Shown: positions 26,503 through 35,756 of the stretch, one piece after another | How the letters are laid out: each line of letters starts with the position of its first letter | How positions within the stretch are numbered: the first letter of the stretch is position 1 | Assembly (NCBI GenBank): GCA_913061285.1 | Contig: CAJXVR010000023.1 | Span: forward strand, 1 to 39,747 | Length of the DNA: 39,747 bases | Source of the DNA: an uncultured Verrucomicrobiota bacterium | GTDB taxonomy: Bacteria; Verrucomicrobiota; Verrucomicrobiia; Limisphaerales; AAA164-E04 | Direction of reading: 5' to 3' | Program-made: the position numbers and the translations under genes | The notes under the pieces: generated by a model | Databases searched by the model: none | What the model was told of the DNA's origin: nothing | Seen by the model: the letters and a program-made list of their open reading frames with translations, nothing else

Positions 26503-29382
26503 TTGAAGGCACCGTTCTACAACCCGTTTCAAAGCAAAAGAATTGTCGCGATCTTGCTTCTTGCCGTCGTGACGTTCCTCGCATGGCGATCGATGGCGGT
26601 GCCCGAGGTCGACAAATCCCAGGTTTACCAAATTGGCTACGGCAATGACGTTCCCTTCCATTTCAAAGAAGATGACGGGGAACCAGCGGGCTTGGCCTAC
26701 GATTTAGTCAAAGAAGGAGCTCTACGGGCAGGCATCAAGCTCGAATGGGTTGAAGCCGAGAAATTCGATCAAAAGACGATGGATTTCTGGGTCCTGATGA
26801 CGATTAAGCCTGATCGCATGGACTCGATCTATTTCACGGCTCCCTTCCTACAAACACGGACCTGCTTCCTCGTCCAAGAGAACAGCCCCTTCCGTAAGCC
26901 GTCAGACTTTGCCAGCGCCCACATTAGCCATGCCAACTATGGCGTGCACACCGAAAACCTCGCTCTCTACCTCCCGGAGAGCGAAACGACCCCTACCGAG
27001 AATAGTCGAGACGCGGTGCTGAAGATGCTCGATGGGGATTCAGATGCCGCTTACCTCGACCAATATGCCGCTCTACGAGCGGTTCTCGAGGGCCAGCTCT
27101 CGACTTCCGTCCGTGTGATCGACTCCCAATACCGCCCCTTAGAAATGGCTCTTGCCTCGACCTTTACGGCCTCTGCAGTTGCTGATCAGATCCGAGAAGG
27201 AATGACGTCTCTCGGAAGAGATGGAAGCATCAATGAGGTCACAAGTCGCTGGGATCTATTTCCCAATTTGACCGACAATCTCGTGGGAGGACTGGTTGCC
27301 GCAGAACGGAGAATTCGAATACTGGCGTTCACACTCGTTATCATCGGACTCGCCTTGGCGCTTTCACTTTGGCTTGCCGTCAGGCTTCGCCGTCAAACCG
27401 TTCGTCTCAAGACCGCCGAGCAGTCGCTCCGGCAAAGTGCTAAGCAATACCGTAACATCGTCGAAAACACCTATGATCTCGTCTATACCGTTGACAAACA
27501 GGGTGTCATCAAATTCCTCGGACCTCAAGCAGCACGCTATGGGATCGATCCAGAAAAAGCGGTCTCAAAGAACATGTTGGAGTTTGTATTACCAGAGGAT
27601 AGAGAGAGAGTCGCCGCAGAACTCGAGGAGACGGTCGTCACTGGCAACGAGCACACAACCGAATTGAGAATTCCCGGCACGGGTGATTCTCCTGTTTGGC
27701 TCGAAGAACGAGGCAGTCTGGTCAGGGACAGCCACGGAACCATCGTTGAGATCACAGGCGCCCTTCGCGATATCACCGACCGCAAGCGCACCGAGGAAGC
27801 GCTCACTGCTAGCGAAGCGAAGTACCGAACCTTCTTCGAAAACTCGTGTGACCCCATGCTGATTCTCAATGATGGAGCCTTTGTGGATTGCAATTTCGCC
27901 ACCCTGTCCATCCTCGGACATCAAAACAAAAACGACATCATAGGGACCTCCCCGGCAGATCTTTCCCCTAACCAACAACCCGACGGGGCCACGTCAGAGG
28001 AGAAGATTAAGCAGCTTATAGAAAGCTCCTACTCCATTGGAAGTCAGCGATTCGAATGGGAATATAAGACCAAGGACGGCAGCCAGATTCCCGTGGAAGT
28101 ATCGATGACAGCGTTACCCTCACAAGGCAAACAAGTATTTCTCTGCGTGTGGCGGGATATTTCGGATCGCAAGCAAGCCGAGGTCGAACAGAGAAACTTG
28201 GAACGACAGCTACGTCACTCACAAAAGATGGAGGCGATCGGCTTGCTTGCCGGCGGGATCGCCCATGATTTCAACAACATCCTTGCGGCGATGACGATGA
28301 ATCTGGACCTACTAAAAGAAGAACCCGGACTCAATCGAACGCTTAGCAAAGGGCTCACAGACCTCACCCTTGCTTGCAGCCGTGCCGCCGATCTTACGAG
28401 GCAACTTCTCACCTTCAGCCGACGATCCGTTCTTGAGGTTAAGTCAGTGGACCTCGCTGAGGTCGTGAACAACACGCTCGACTTGATTAAACGCCTCTTA
28501 GGGGAGGACATCACAATCGAGTTCCAAAGCGAGCTTCCCTCCCTGCCATCTATCGAGGCCGATACGGGAGCTCTCGAACAAATCCTAATGAACCTCTGTG
28601 TCAACGCCCGAGACGCCATGCCGAACGGAGGAAACATCACGATAAAGACAGACCTGGCTCAGCGCGATCACAGGCATCTCCAAGCGGCCCCGGAAAGGAA
28701 GGGAGGCGCCTATGTTCGATTGACCTTCACCGACACGGGCTGCGGTATGGATCCCACGACCCTCAAACAGATCTTTGATCCATTTTTCACCACAAAAGAC
28801 GTTGGGAAAGGAACCGGCCTCGGACTGGCCAGCGTCCAAGGATCCATCGCCCAACACGGTGGTTGGATCGACGTCACGAGCAGCGTCGGGAAGGGAACAA
28901 GTTTCGAGCTCTACTTTCCCACCTCAACGAAGCTCGCTAAGAAAAACAAGACAATTCAAAAAGCCAATGCTAGGAAAGGAAGTGAGACGATTCTCATCGT
29001 GGAAGACGAGCCAAGTGTTCGGAGTGTTCTCCGGCGAGCGCTAACGAGACTAGGATACCAGATCCTCGAGGCCAGCTGCGGCCAAGACGCCATTGAGCAC
29101 TGGAAGGAGCACAATTCGGCGATCAAACTACTTTTAACCGACGTCGTCCTCCCCGGTGGCATGACCGGATTACAGCTGGCCAAAACACTAAGAAGAGACA
29201 CCCCGCATTTGAGGGTGATTATATCGAGCGGTTACAACAACGAATCGGCTAGCCTCAGTTCGGATCATGACCTTCAAATGGGCTATCTTCCCAAACCTTA
29301 CACCATTAGCGACCTGGCAAGAATCGTCCGCGAGAATTTAGACAGACCTTTAACGGAATCCCCCCCTCACGTTAGAGACTAA
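26503..29382 (+). CDS. Hybrid sensor histidine kinase with periplasmic solute-binding domain
   Basis: 959 aa from TTG at 26503; an in-frame TAG at 26488 leaves no earlier start, and the next ATG would cut the membrane helix. Order: membrane anchor/signal (13-32); SBP_bac_3-like periplasmic domain (about 40-255: VYQIGYGNDVPFHFKEDDGEP, SIYFTAPFLQTRTCFLV); second transmembrane helix (about 271-294); PAS (about 312-430) and PAS (about 437-560); HisKA with H588 in GGIAHDFNN; HATPase with the N-box around N697/N701 and the G boxes DTGCGMD and GTGLGLASV; linker; receiver domain (about 827-945) with phosphoacceptor D880 and K931. It should sense a small solute outside and pass phosphate from H588 to D880. 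No output domain follows, so a separate partner is needed. The next gene begins 14 bp downstream. Confidence 0.93.
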   Translation: MKAPFYNPFQSKRIVAILLLAVVTFLAWRSMAVPEVDKSQVYQIGYGNDVPFHFKEDDGEPAGLAYDLVKEGALRAGIKLEWVEAEKFDQKTMDFWVLMTIKPDRMDSIYFTAPFLQTRTCFLVQENSPFRKPSDFASAHISHANYGVHTENLALYLPESETTPTENSRDAVLKMLDGDSDAAYLDQYAALRAVLEGQLSTSVRVIDSQYRPLEMALASTFTASAVADQIREGMTSLGRDGSINEVTSRWDLFPNLTDNLVGGLVAAERRIRILAFTLVIIGLALALSLWLAVRLRRQTVRLKTAEQSLRQSAKQYRNIVENTYDLVYTVDKQGVIKFLGPQAARYGIDPEKAVSKNMLEFVLPEDRERVAAELEETVVTGNEHTTELRIPGTGDSPVWLEERGSLVRDSHGTIVEITGALRDITDRKRTEEALTASEAKYRTFFENSCDPMLILNDGAFVDCNFATLSILGHQNKNDIIGTSPADLSPNQQPDGATSEEKIKQLIESSYSIGSQRFEWEYKTKDGSQIPVEVSMTALPSQGKQVFLCVWRDISDRKQAEVEQRNLERQLRHSQKMEAIGLLAGGIAHDFNNILAAMTMNLDLLKEEPGLNRTLSKGLTDLTLACSRAADLTRQLLTFSRRSVLEVKSVDLAEVVNNTLDLIKRLLGEDITIEFQSELPSLPSIEADTGALEQILMNLCVNARDAMPNGGNITIKTDLAQRDHRHLQAAPERKGGAYVRLTFTDTGCGMDPTTLKQIFDPFFTTKDVGKGTGLGLASVQGSIAQHGGWIDVTSSVGKGTSFELYFPTSTKLAKKNKTIQKANARKGSETILIVEDEPSVRSVLRRALTRLGYQILEASCGQDAIEHWKEHNSAIKLLLTDVVLPGGMTGLQLAKTLRRDTPHLRVIISSGYNNESASLSSDHDLQMGYLPKPYTISDLARIVRENLDRPLTESPPHVRD

Positions 29383-29396
29383 GAGATCCAACCGGC

Positions 29397-30815
29397 ATGA
29401 CTATTTCGCAAAACCATCGACATCTGGGCGGCACGCTCACCTTCCTTTGCTTCACCTCTCTCCACCTACTCCAGAGCCAAGGAATCCAACCGTGGAAAGA
29501 GAACCCATCCTACTGGAGTTTCCGCGGAGAGCCCGTCCTCCTTGTTGGAGGCAGCGACGACGACAACCTCTTTCAGTGGCCCGCCGATCAACTCATCCCC
29601 CAATTAGATCAACTTGCCAATGCCGGAGGTAATGTGATCCGCAACACAATGAGCGACCGGCAGGATAAAGGTTTTGAGGTATATCCCTTCCTGCGCCTTG
29701 CGGATGGACGCTACGACCTAAATCAATGGAATCCCGTCTATTGGGATCGCTTCGAGCGGATGTTAAGGGAAACGGCAAAAAGAAACATTATCGTTCAGAT
29801 TGAGATCTGGGATCGTTTCGACTACACGGACAACCGGGACCGCAATCACTGGCAACGACACCCCTACCATCCCAACAACAACATCAACTACACGTTAAAG
29901 GAATCGGGTTTCGCAGCTCGTTACCCGGATCATCCCGGAGCCAACAAGCAAGCATTCTTCTACACAAGCCCAAAGCAGCGAAACAACCAGGTCGTCCTCT
30001 CTTATCAAGAAGCCTTTGTCGATAAACTCCTTGGTCACTCACTCAACTACGAACACGTCCTCTACTGCATCGATAATGAAACCAAGGCAGAACCAGCCTG
30101 GGGCGAATACTGGGCTCGAAGAATCAAGGAAAGAGCCCGGAAGGAAGGAAAGACGATCTATGTGACAGAGATGTGGGATGCTTGGGATCTCACGTCGGCA
30201 GAGCATCGTCAAACCTTCGATAGGCCTGAACTCTACGACTTTGTTGACGTCTCGCAAAACAACCACAATTCAGGCCAAAAGCACTGGGACAATTTTCTTC
30301 ACGTCAAAAACTATCTCTCGTCGAAGCCCCGGCCCATGAACACCACCAAGACCTATGGTGCCACCGGGAACAAGTTTGGGCACACGGACCAAGATGCCAT
30401 CGAACGATTTTGGCGGCACCTGATCGCTGGCGCCGCCTCGGCCCGTTTCCACCGACCTGACTCCGGGATCGGTCTTAACCCAAAAGCCAAAGCATGCTTG
30501 TCAGCAGTGAGATTAGTGGAGCGATCCTTACGCTTCTGGGATCTTAAACCCGTGATGAATCGCATCGAAACAATCCAGGGATCACAAGCCTACCTTGCCG
30601 AATCCAGCGAGCAGGCACTGCTATGCTTTCTTCCTCTAGGGACCGAGAGCATCACCATAAACGCGACCGGCTACGAAGGCTCAGTCACGATCACCTGGAT
30701 TCGACTCGAGGACGGACCAATCCGGATGAAAATGCAAGTCAAAGCAAGCAAGTCGCTAAGTTTCAGAGTCCCGCACACGGCCAACTGGCTCGCCATTGTC
30801 CGTTCAGAAAACTAA
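29397..30815 (+). CDS. Secreted glycoside hydrolase-like TIM-barrel protein
   Basis: 472 aa. A hydrophobic stretch (about 11-27) suggests export. The main domain (about 30-380) reads like a clan-A type (beta/alpha)8 barrel: NPSYWSFRGEPVLLVGGSDDDNLFQ opening, ANAGGNVIRNTMSDR, AKRNIIVQIEIWDRFDY, HVLYCIDNETKAEPAWGEYW with an Asn-Glu pair (N227-E228) at the place of the acid/base residue, IYVTEMWDAWD (E258) and LIAGAASARFHRPD. The last 85 residues form a small beta-domain resembling the collagen-binding-like domain that follows DUF4038-type barrels. I cannot assign a CAZy family or substrate. It starts 14 bp after the histidine kinase, implying co-transcription. Confidence 0.65.
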   Translation: MTISQNHRHLGGTLTFLCFTSLHLLQSQGIQPWKENPSYWSFRGEPVLLVGGSDDDNLFQWPADQLIPQLDQLANAGGNVIRNTMSDRQDKGFEVYPFLRLADGRYDLNQWNPVYWDRFERMLRETAKRNIIVQIEIWDRFDYTDNRDRNHWQRHPYHPNNNINYTLKESGFAARYPDHPGANKQAFFYTSPKQRNNQVVLSYQEAFVDKLLGHSLNYEHVLYCIDNETKAEPAWGEYWARRIKERARKEGKTIYVTEMWDAWDLTSAEHRQTFDRPELYDFVDVSQNNHNSGQKHWDNFLHVKNYLSSKPRPMNTTKTYGATGNKFGHTDQDAIERFWRHLIAGAASARFHRPDSGIGLNPKAKACLSAVRLVERSLRFWDLKPVMNRIETIQGSQAYLAESSEQALLCFLPLGTESITINATGYEGSVTITWIRLEDGPIRMKMQVKASKSLSFRVPHTANWLAIVRSEN

Positions 30816-30833
30816 TACTGCGAGTTCGGTTAG

Positions 30834-30853
30834 AGCGCTAAGGGCCTTACGCT
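30834..30853. repeat. Hairpin after the TIM-barrel gene
   Basis: AGCGCTAAGG pairs with CCTTACGCT with one bulged base, 19 nt after the stop codon. No T-run follows, so it is at best a weak or Rho-assisted transcript end or a stabilising 3' structure. The rest of 30816-31082 shows no gene. Confidence 0.35.
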
Positions 30854-31082
30854 ACGAAGGGCGGAGCGAGTGCGACTCATAGGAATCGGATTCTTAGTGT
30901 AATAAGAGAGGGAAAATACAGCAGTCTGAGGAACCGGCACCACAGCCCTCGTTCCGTGTTCTCCAATCCAGATCAAATCACCGCTCTTGGTTAGGCTCAA
31001 GCGCCCGTTGATTACAACACCACTCTTTTTGTTTGGCGTCTCTCAATGAAATGATATCACTACAAGGGATTATTTTAATTCG

Positions 31083-32393
31083 ATGAAAACATTCCTCGCA
31101 ATTGGTCTCATGTGCATTTCGGCTCCGAGGGCTTTGAGTGCCTACGAATACCATCTGACCGATCTTGGTTTGCCGCCGGGATTCGTCCTCGCGAAGGCAA
31201 GCGCCATCAACAATCAACAACAAATCGTTGGGAGAGTCGAGGATGCCAAGCAACTCACCCACGCATTCATTTGGGAGAATGGTTCGATGCGCCTACTAGA
31301 CATGCCCGAGAACAGCCTGAGCGTGGCTTCCGATATCAATGAGTTCGGAGAAATCGTTGGAACCATGCTGAGCAACGGCCAACGGCACGCTTTTATCTCG
31401 CGCAACGACGCTCCCCTGCGAATCGGCCTGATCGATGAGTTCCCACACCTCGGAGGAAAACACAATTTCGTCCCCGGCGTGAGCATCGACAATCAATCAC
31501 GTGTCGCCTTCCGGATCTATGCGGACGACGAACACCAAGGATCCGTCCTTTGGAATGAAAGGACTCCAATTCACTTCGGCCTCCTCGCGGCAGGGGCCAC
31601 GTGTCATGCTTCGACCATAAACAATCAAGGACACATCGGTGGCCAGCTCTTTCAACGCGATGGGAGGTCGAGTGCCTTTCTTTGGCACGACGGCATAATC
31701 ACGGACCTTGGCACACTGGGTGGCACCCGAGCAGGCATCACAGGACTCAACGACATGGGAGTTGCCATTGGATGGTCTACCATAAATGCAAATGACCTTT
31801 CTCAAGCCCACGCCTTTATTCAAATTGACGGGGAAATGCACGATCTCGGCACGCTTCACGGCGAACACACGCGAGCCTATGATATCAACAATGCCAACCA
31901 GATCGTGGGGTTTTCAAAAAACGCTCAAAAGCGTTGGTCGGCCTTTGTTTGGGAAAACTATGAATTGACGGACCTCAATTCAGAAATCGACCCTAGCCTG
32001 GGCTACCGTTTGATCAGCAGCAATGGCATCAATGATCGCGGCGATATTATCGCCGTTAGTATCCGGGACAATGAGAGTCGGGCCTGTCTTTTGTCCCCCA
32101 AACAACCAAACGCAATCTCCAGCAAGCAAGGCAGCATTCATTCAGATTCTGAAAACGACGTAAGCACAATCACACCAAGACTGACGAGATTCGAACATTC
32201 AACGGCAAACGACGCTTTTCGGATCGAATTCCAAGGATCCCCAGACGGCGTCTATCTCATCGAAGCCTCAACCGACCTCATCAACTGGCGACCGATTGGA
32301 ACAGCCAACAACAACCAAGGACATCTCTCATTAATCGATCCAGTACCAGGCGCAACTCAGCTCAGATTCTACCGGGCAATTCAAACCGACTGA
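31083..32393 (+). CDS. Secreted HAF-repeat protein
   Basis: 436 aa with a signal peptide (TFLAIGLMCISAPRALSA). The body consists of about six HAF-type repeats, each with His-Ala-Phe, a strand ending in ENG or DG, then 'DLGTLGG' and 'A..IN..G.IVG' parts: THAFIWENGSMRLLDM, SSAFLWHDGIITDLGTLGG, AHAFIQIDGEMHDLGTL, AYDINNANQIVGFS. These build an extracellular beta-propeller of unknown function. Residues about 370-436 form the small beta-domain (GVYLIEASTDLINWRPIG...LRFYRAIQTD) shared with the giant protein at 9860; it is frequent at C-termini of verrucomicrobial secreted proteins. AAGGGA lies 13 bases before the ATG. Same strand as its neighbours but separated by 267 and 126 bp. Confidence 0.85.
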   Translation: MKTFLAIGLMCISAPRALSAYEYHLTDLGLPPGFVLAKASAINNQQQIVGRVEDAKQLTHAFIWENGSMRLLDMPENSLSVASDINEFGEIVGTMLSNGQRHAFISRNDAPLRIGLIDEFPHLGGKHNFVPGVSIDNQSRVAFRIYADDEHQGSVLWNERTPIHFGLLAAGATCHASTINNQGHIGGQLFQRDGRSSAFLWHDGIITDLGTLGGTRAGITGLNDMGVAIGWSTINANDLSQAHAFIQIDGEMHDLGTLHGEHTRAYDINNANQIVGFSKNAQKRWSAFVWENYELTDLNSEIDPSLGYRLISSNGINDRGDIIAVSIRDNESRACLLSPKQPNAISSKQGSIHSDSENDVSTITPRLTRFEHSTANDAFRIEFQGSPDGVYLIEASTDLINWRPIGTANNNQGHLSLIDPVPGATQLRFYRAIQTD

Positions 32394-32425
32394 TCAATAA
32401 ACAGGCAGAGTGATTCTGAAAAAAC

Positions 32426-32441
32426 AAGCCTCCGGCCTTTT
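32426..32441 (+). terminator. Weak terminator-like hairpin after the HAF gene
   Basis: AAGCC and GGCCTT can form a 5-bp stem with one bulge around a 3-base loop, preceded by an A-run and followed by TTTT within the end of the stem, 33 nt after the stop. The stem is short, so this is tentative. Confidence 0.22.
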
Positions 32442-32519
32442 GACCTCCGGGACATTTTCTGTTCTGCTCACTTACAACACGCAAGCAACGACCCCGCAGA
32501 CAACCGTCAATCACAATCA

Positions 32520-34007
32520 ATGAACCTCCCTTTCCTTCACCATCCCCTCTTCGCCTTCACAGGCCTCCTGTTGGCGCTGACGTCCCTTCTGAGCAACGCG
32601 GACAGCTCAAAACCAAATATCGTCTACCTTATCTGCGATGACCTCGGCTACGGAGAGATCCAAACGCTCGCCCCGAAAACGTCGAAGATCCCAACACCAG
32701 GGGCTGACCAACTGGCCGCCGAGGGAATGGTATTTACGGATGCCCACAGCGGTTCCGCCGTTTGCACGCCAACGCGCTACGGAATCATGACTGGCCGCTA
32801 TAGCTGGCGTACGACGCTCCAGAAGGGAGTGGTCACCGGTTTCGCCCCAAGCCTCATCGCAGCCAATCGCCCGACGGTCGCCAATTTTCTCAAGAGCCAA
32901 GGCTACGACACAGCCATCGTAGGAAAATGGCATTTAAACTTTGAATACCTCGATCCTAAGACGAAGGCTCCCCTTCATAAAAAGGATCATAAATTGCCTC
33001 CGATTGGAGCCCTCATCCCAGACGGTCCCCTCACTCGTGGTTTCGATTATTTTCATGGCTTTCATCACGCCCGAAACATGAAGGCCGTCATTGAGAACAA
33101 TCGGGTCATCGAACACGATGATGAGATAAAGATGTTGCCCCGACTCACACAAAAAGCTGTTGAGTATATCGATGCCCGCGCAGAAACAAACAAGCCCTTC
33201 TTTCTCTACCTCCCCCTAGGATCTCCCCACAACCCCATCCTCCCAAGCCCCGAGTGGCAAGGCAGAAGCGGTCTGAGCCCACATGCGGATTTTGTGATGC
33301 AAACCGATCATGTGATGGTGGAAGTATCAAACGCACTCGAACGTCAGGGGCTCACTGAAGAAACATTAGTCATTTTCACCAGCGACAATGGCACCTCAAA
33401 GGCGGCCAATATCAAGCAACTCGAGGCCCAAGGACATTTCCCTTCCGCCCACCTACGTGGATCAAAGGCCGACCTCTGGGATGGCGGTCACCGCATTCCA
33501 TTTATCGTTCGTTGGCCTGGCAAGGTGAAACCCGGAACCCACTCAGATCAACTCATCTGTTTAACCGATCTATTCGCAACGACCGCAGACATTCTCGGAA
33601 CAGCCTTACCTATGGAAACTGGCGAGGACAGCGTTAGTTTTCTGCCCGCGCTACAGGAGCAACAAATCGTTTCAACGCGGCACGGGATCATTCACCATTC
33701 GAGCACCGGACACTTCGCCTACCGCCATGAGCAATGGAAACTTTTGCTCGCACGAGGCTCTGGCGGTTGGTCCTCGCCAAAAGAGAACCAAGTCGAATCC
33801 GGCACGGCTGAAGCCCAACTCTACAACATGAAAATTGATCCCGGCGAAACGACCAATCTCTATCAACAGCGCCCAAAGATTGCTCAGCGTCTCCTCCGAC
33901 TCATGACTGCTGATATCACCGCCGGCCGAAGCACTCAAGGAACCCTATCCACAAATGATGTGGCGAATATCGTGCTTTGGAAAAGCGGGCACGGGCCAGC
34001 CAAATAG
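32520..34007 (+). CDS. Secreted formylglycine-dependent sulfatase (family S1)
   Basis: 495 aa; hydrolyses sulfate esters, probably on a polysaccharide. Signal peptide at 1-27. Catalytic C82 lies in the motif CTPTR (82-86), converted to formylglycine in type I sulfatases, followed by YGIMTGRYSWR. Calcium ligands D40 and D41 (NIVYLICDDLGYGE) and D289-N290 (FTSDNGT) are present, as are K136 and H138 (VGKWHLN), H237 (GSPHNP) and K316 (LRGSKADLWDGG). Length and motifs are complete. The final part holds LYNMKIDPGETTNLYQQRP, the usual 'DP.E..NL' signature. A sulfatase-maturing enzyme is not in the window. Context with uronate catabolism suggests a sulfated uronate-containing glycan; that is inference. 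Confidence 0.93.
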   Translation: MNLPFLHHPLFAFTGLLLALTSLLSNADSSKPNIVYLICDDLGYGEIQTLAPKTSKIPTPGADQLAAEGMVFTDAHSGSAVCTPTRYGIMTGRYSWRTTLQKGVVTGFAPSLIAANRPTVANFLKSQGYDTAIVGKWHLNFEYLDPKTKAPLHKKDHKLPPIGALIPDGPLTRGFDYFHGFHHARNMKAVIENNRVIEHDDEIKMLPRLTQKAVEYIDARAETNKPFFLYLPLGSPHNPILPSPEWQGRSGLSPHADFVMQTDHVMVEVSNALERQGLTEETLVIFTSDNGTSKAANIKQLEAQGHFPSAHLRGSKADLWDGGHRIPFIVRWPGKVKPGTHSDQLICLTDLFATTADILGTALPMETGEDSVSFLPALQEQQIVSTRHGIIHHSSTGHFAYRHEQWKLLLARGSGGWSSPKENQVESGTAEAQLYNMKIDPGETTNLYQQRPKIAQRLLRLMTADITAGRSTQGTLSTNDVANIVLWKSGHGPAK

Positions 34008-34059
34008 AGTCACGCTCTCGGAGAACAAGACAAGTCAGTTTTCAAGGAGGGTCTCCTGA

Positions 34060-34881
34060 CTATTTACCCGGAACGGCATCTGGCGTTTCGAGCCGATGCA
34101 TCTCCGCAACAGGTAATTGAATTCCTCCATCGATCTGCAAAGAGCTTCCCGTAACATAGTCGCTCGCCGGATCGCACATAAAAACAACGCCACGGGCAAT
34201 TTCTTCAGGATTGCCAAGTCGTCTCCAAGGAAGCTTTGATCCGAGATCTTGAATTTTGTCCTCTTCAAAGAATTTTCGTTCCCCGGGCGTATCGATCCAT
34301 CCTGGCTGAACCATGTTCACCCTAATCCGTTTTGAACAAAGCTCGGTTGCCGCTGTTCGAGCCATCTGATCGATGGCGGCCTTTGACATGTTATAGGCCA
34401 TCGCTCCAGGGACCGGCCACCAACTGTGCGGCGAACTAATGATGACGATACTCCCCCGTGTCTTCGATGCGATCATACGACGACTGGCAGCTCTCAGCAG
34501 ATAAAACGCCCCCCACATAGTGATTTGAACCGTCCGCTCAAAGCCACTCATATCGGCCTCGTAAAAGAGCTCACGATCACTGTTAGCCGCGTTGGACACC
34601 GCGATATCGAGTCCACCAAAATCCTCTTCGGTTTCAGCGACTATCCGCTCCACTTCACTCTGGACTCCCACATCAGCCTGAGCCAAACGAGCCCGCACCC
34701 CAAATTCCCGGCATGCTTCGGCAACCCCTTCCGCCTCGGCCTCTGAACCACGATAGTTGATGGCAACATCAGCTCCAGACTTTGCCATTCCCAGCGCAAT
34801 GGACGCGCCGATCCCCTTACTAGCTCCGGTAACGATCGCTTTTTGGCCAGCGAGCGGTCATGTGTTCTTAGATTCGTTCAT
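34060..34881 (-). pseudogene. Short-chain dehydrogenase with in-frame stop at codon 8
   Basis: From ATG at 34881 the frame reads MNESKNT, then TGA (34860-34858), then PLAGQKAIVTGASKGIG and the rest of a full SDR. The nucleotide-binding motif TGASKGIG lies between the stop and the next ATG (34788), and no ATG, GTG or TTG occurs between them, so a product starting at 34788 would lack the first strand and the cofactor loop. Everything else is intact: NAANSDR, SSPHSWWPVPGAMAYNMSKAA with catalytic Tyr163 and Lys167 (counted from 34881), and the C-terminal SLQIDGG. The lesion is a single codon (for example TTA or TCA to TGA), so it is a very recent pseudogene or a base error. Substrate unknown; glucose-1-dehydrogenase-like SDRs are closest by motif. 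Convergent with the sulfatase gene. Confidence 0.75.
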
Positions 34882-35027
34882 AGCTCTGTTAATCGCATCC
34901 TTCGAAAAAAGACTCTTATAGCGAGCAAGCCACTATTGTAAAGCCGATGACGCGAGATTGTTGCTCGGAAAGACGGATTCTTTTGAAAGATTTCTTTTCG
35001 TCGTTCAATCTCTAGAAAACGAACGCT

Positions 35028-35636
35028 ATGGAATCTAAAACCCCAGTCCCGGATCCTGAGAACTATTTTCGTCAAGCGGCAGCACTGCTCGCTGAATCCA
35101 GCAATTCAATCGCAAATCAATGCTGCAAAGAAATCCATGACACTCATACCGTCATCTTAGATTTGGGAGCGATCATCTATGAATTCACGGCCTTTCTTGG
35201 ATCGATTCTCCTCCATGAAGCCCACTCAAAACATGGCCAGGGATCTGCAAGTGATATCCATCAGACCTACCAATCCCTCAAAGACAGCCTCACTATGCTT
35301 GCCACGAAGGAGCCCTCACTATCGACCTATTCCCTGCTCTTCGATGACCAACAGTTCCACCAACTCCTAGCCTGCTATTATAATGGCAAGCTTGCGGGAT
35401 TTAACTTCCCTCCTGAAGCGATCGAAAAAACCTCAACCCGCTCCGGTCTCGAAGCCCCCACCGATGCAGGGATTGAGACGATCTTTTTTGCCCTCCTCAC
35501 AAGACTCTTCCAAGTCACAGAGGTTACTGAGATCAAAGACAGCGAAGAAGTTGAGAACGCCACCAAGCAACTCACGCGCCTTGCCGAAACCGGCATCGCA
35601 GCCTTCGCCTTTCAGCTTCAAGGCCTCGGATCATGA
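35028..35636 (+). CDS. Conserved-looking helical protein of unknown function
   Basis: 202 aa, no signal peptide, no membrane segment and no motif I recognise. The sequence is mostly alpha-helical by composition (NYFRQAAALLAESSNSIANQCCKEIHD; DAGIETIFFALLTRLFQVTEV; ATKQLTRLAETGIAAFAFQLQG) with two Cys in tandem (C33-C34). It is probably cytoplasmic. Frame, composition and a clear termination followed by a hairpin-rich region support a real gene. It is transcribed away from the broken SDR and toward the collagen-like gene. Confidence 0.7.
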   Translation: MESKTPVPDPENYFRQAAALLAESSNSIANQCCKEIHDTHTVILDLGAIIYEFTAFLGSILLHEAHSKHGQGSASDIHQTYQSLKDSLTMLATKEPSLSTYSLLFDDQQFHQLLACYYNGKLAGFNFPPEAIEKTSTRSGLEAPTDAGIETIFFALLTRLFQVTEVTEIKDSEEVENATKQLTRLAETGIAAFAFQLQGLGS

Positions 35637-35672
35637 CGACGAAACAAAGTCGACTCGAAACTAAAAGAGGAA

Positions 35673-35706
35673 CGCGACAGCCCACCGATTTCGGCGAACT
35701 GTCGCG
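35673..35706. repeat. Nested inverted repeats in the convergent gap
   Basis: CGCGACAG (35673-35680) is the exact reverse complement of CTGTCGCG (35699-35706), and the 18-nt interior holds a second perfect hairpin, CCGA-TT-TCGG (35685-35694). The nested structure sits between the convergent 35028 and 35757 genes and probably helps end transcription from either side. Confidence 0.45.
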
Positions 35707-35721
35707 AGCGATGTTAGAGCA

Positions 35722-35741
35722 GCGCTATAAGCGCGCCTTTT
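35722..35741 (+). terminator. Terminator-like hairpin after the helical protein gene
   Basis: GCGCT (35722-35726) and AGCGC (35730-35734) form a 5-bp stem with a 3-base loop (ATA), followed by GCC and TTTT. Short but GC-rich and in the right place, about 86 nt after the stop and just before the converging gene's stop. Confidence 0.4.
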
Positions 35742-35756
35742 GACTTCGGACGACGG

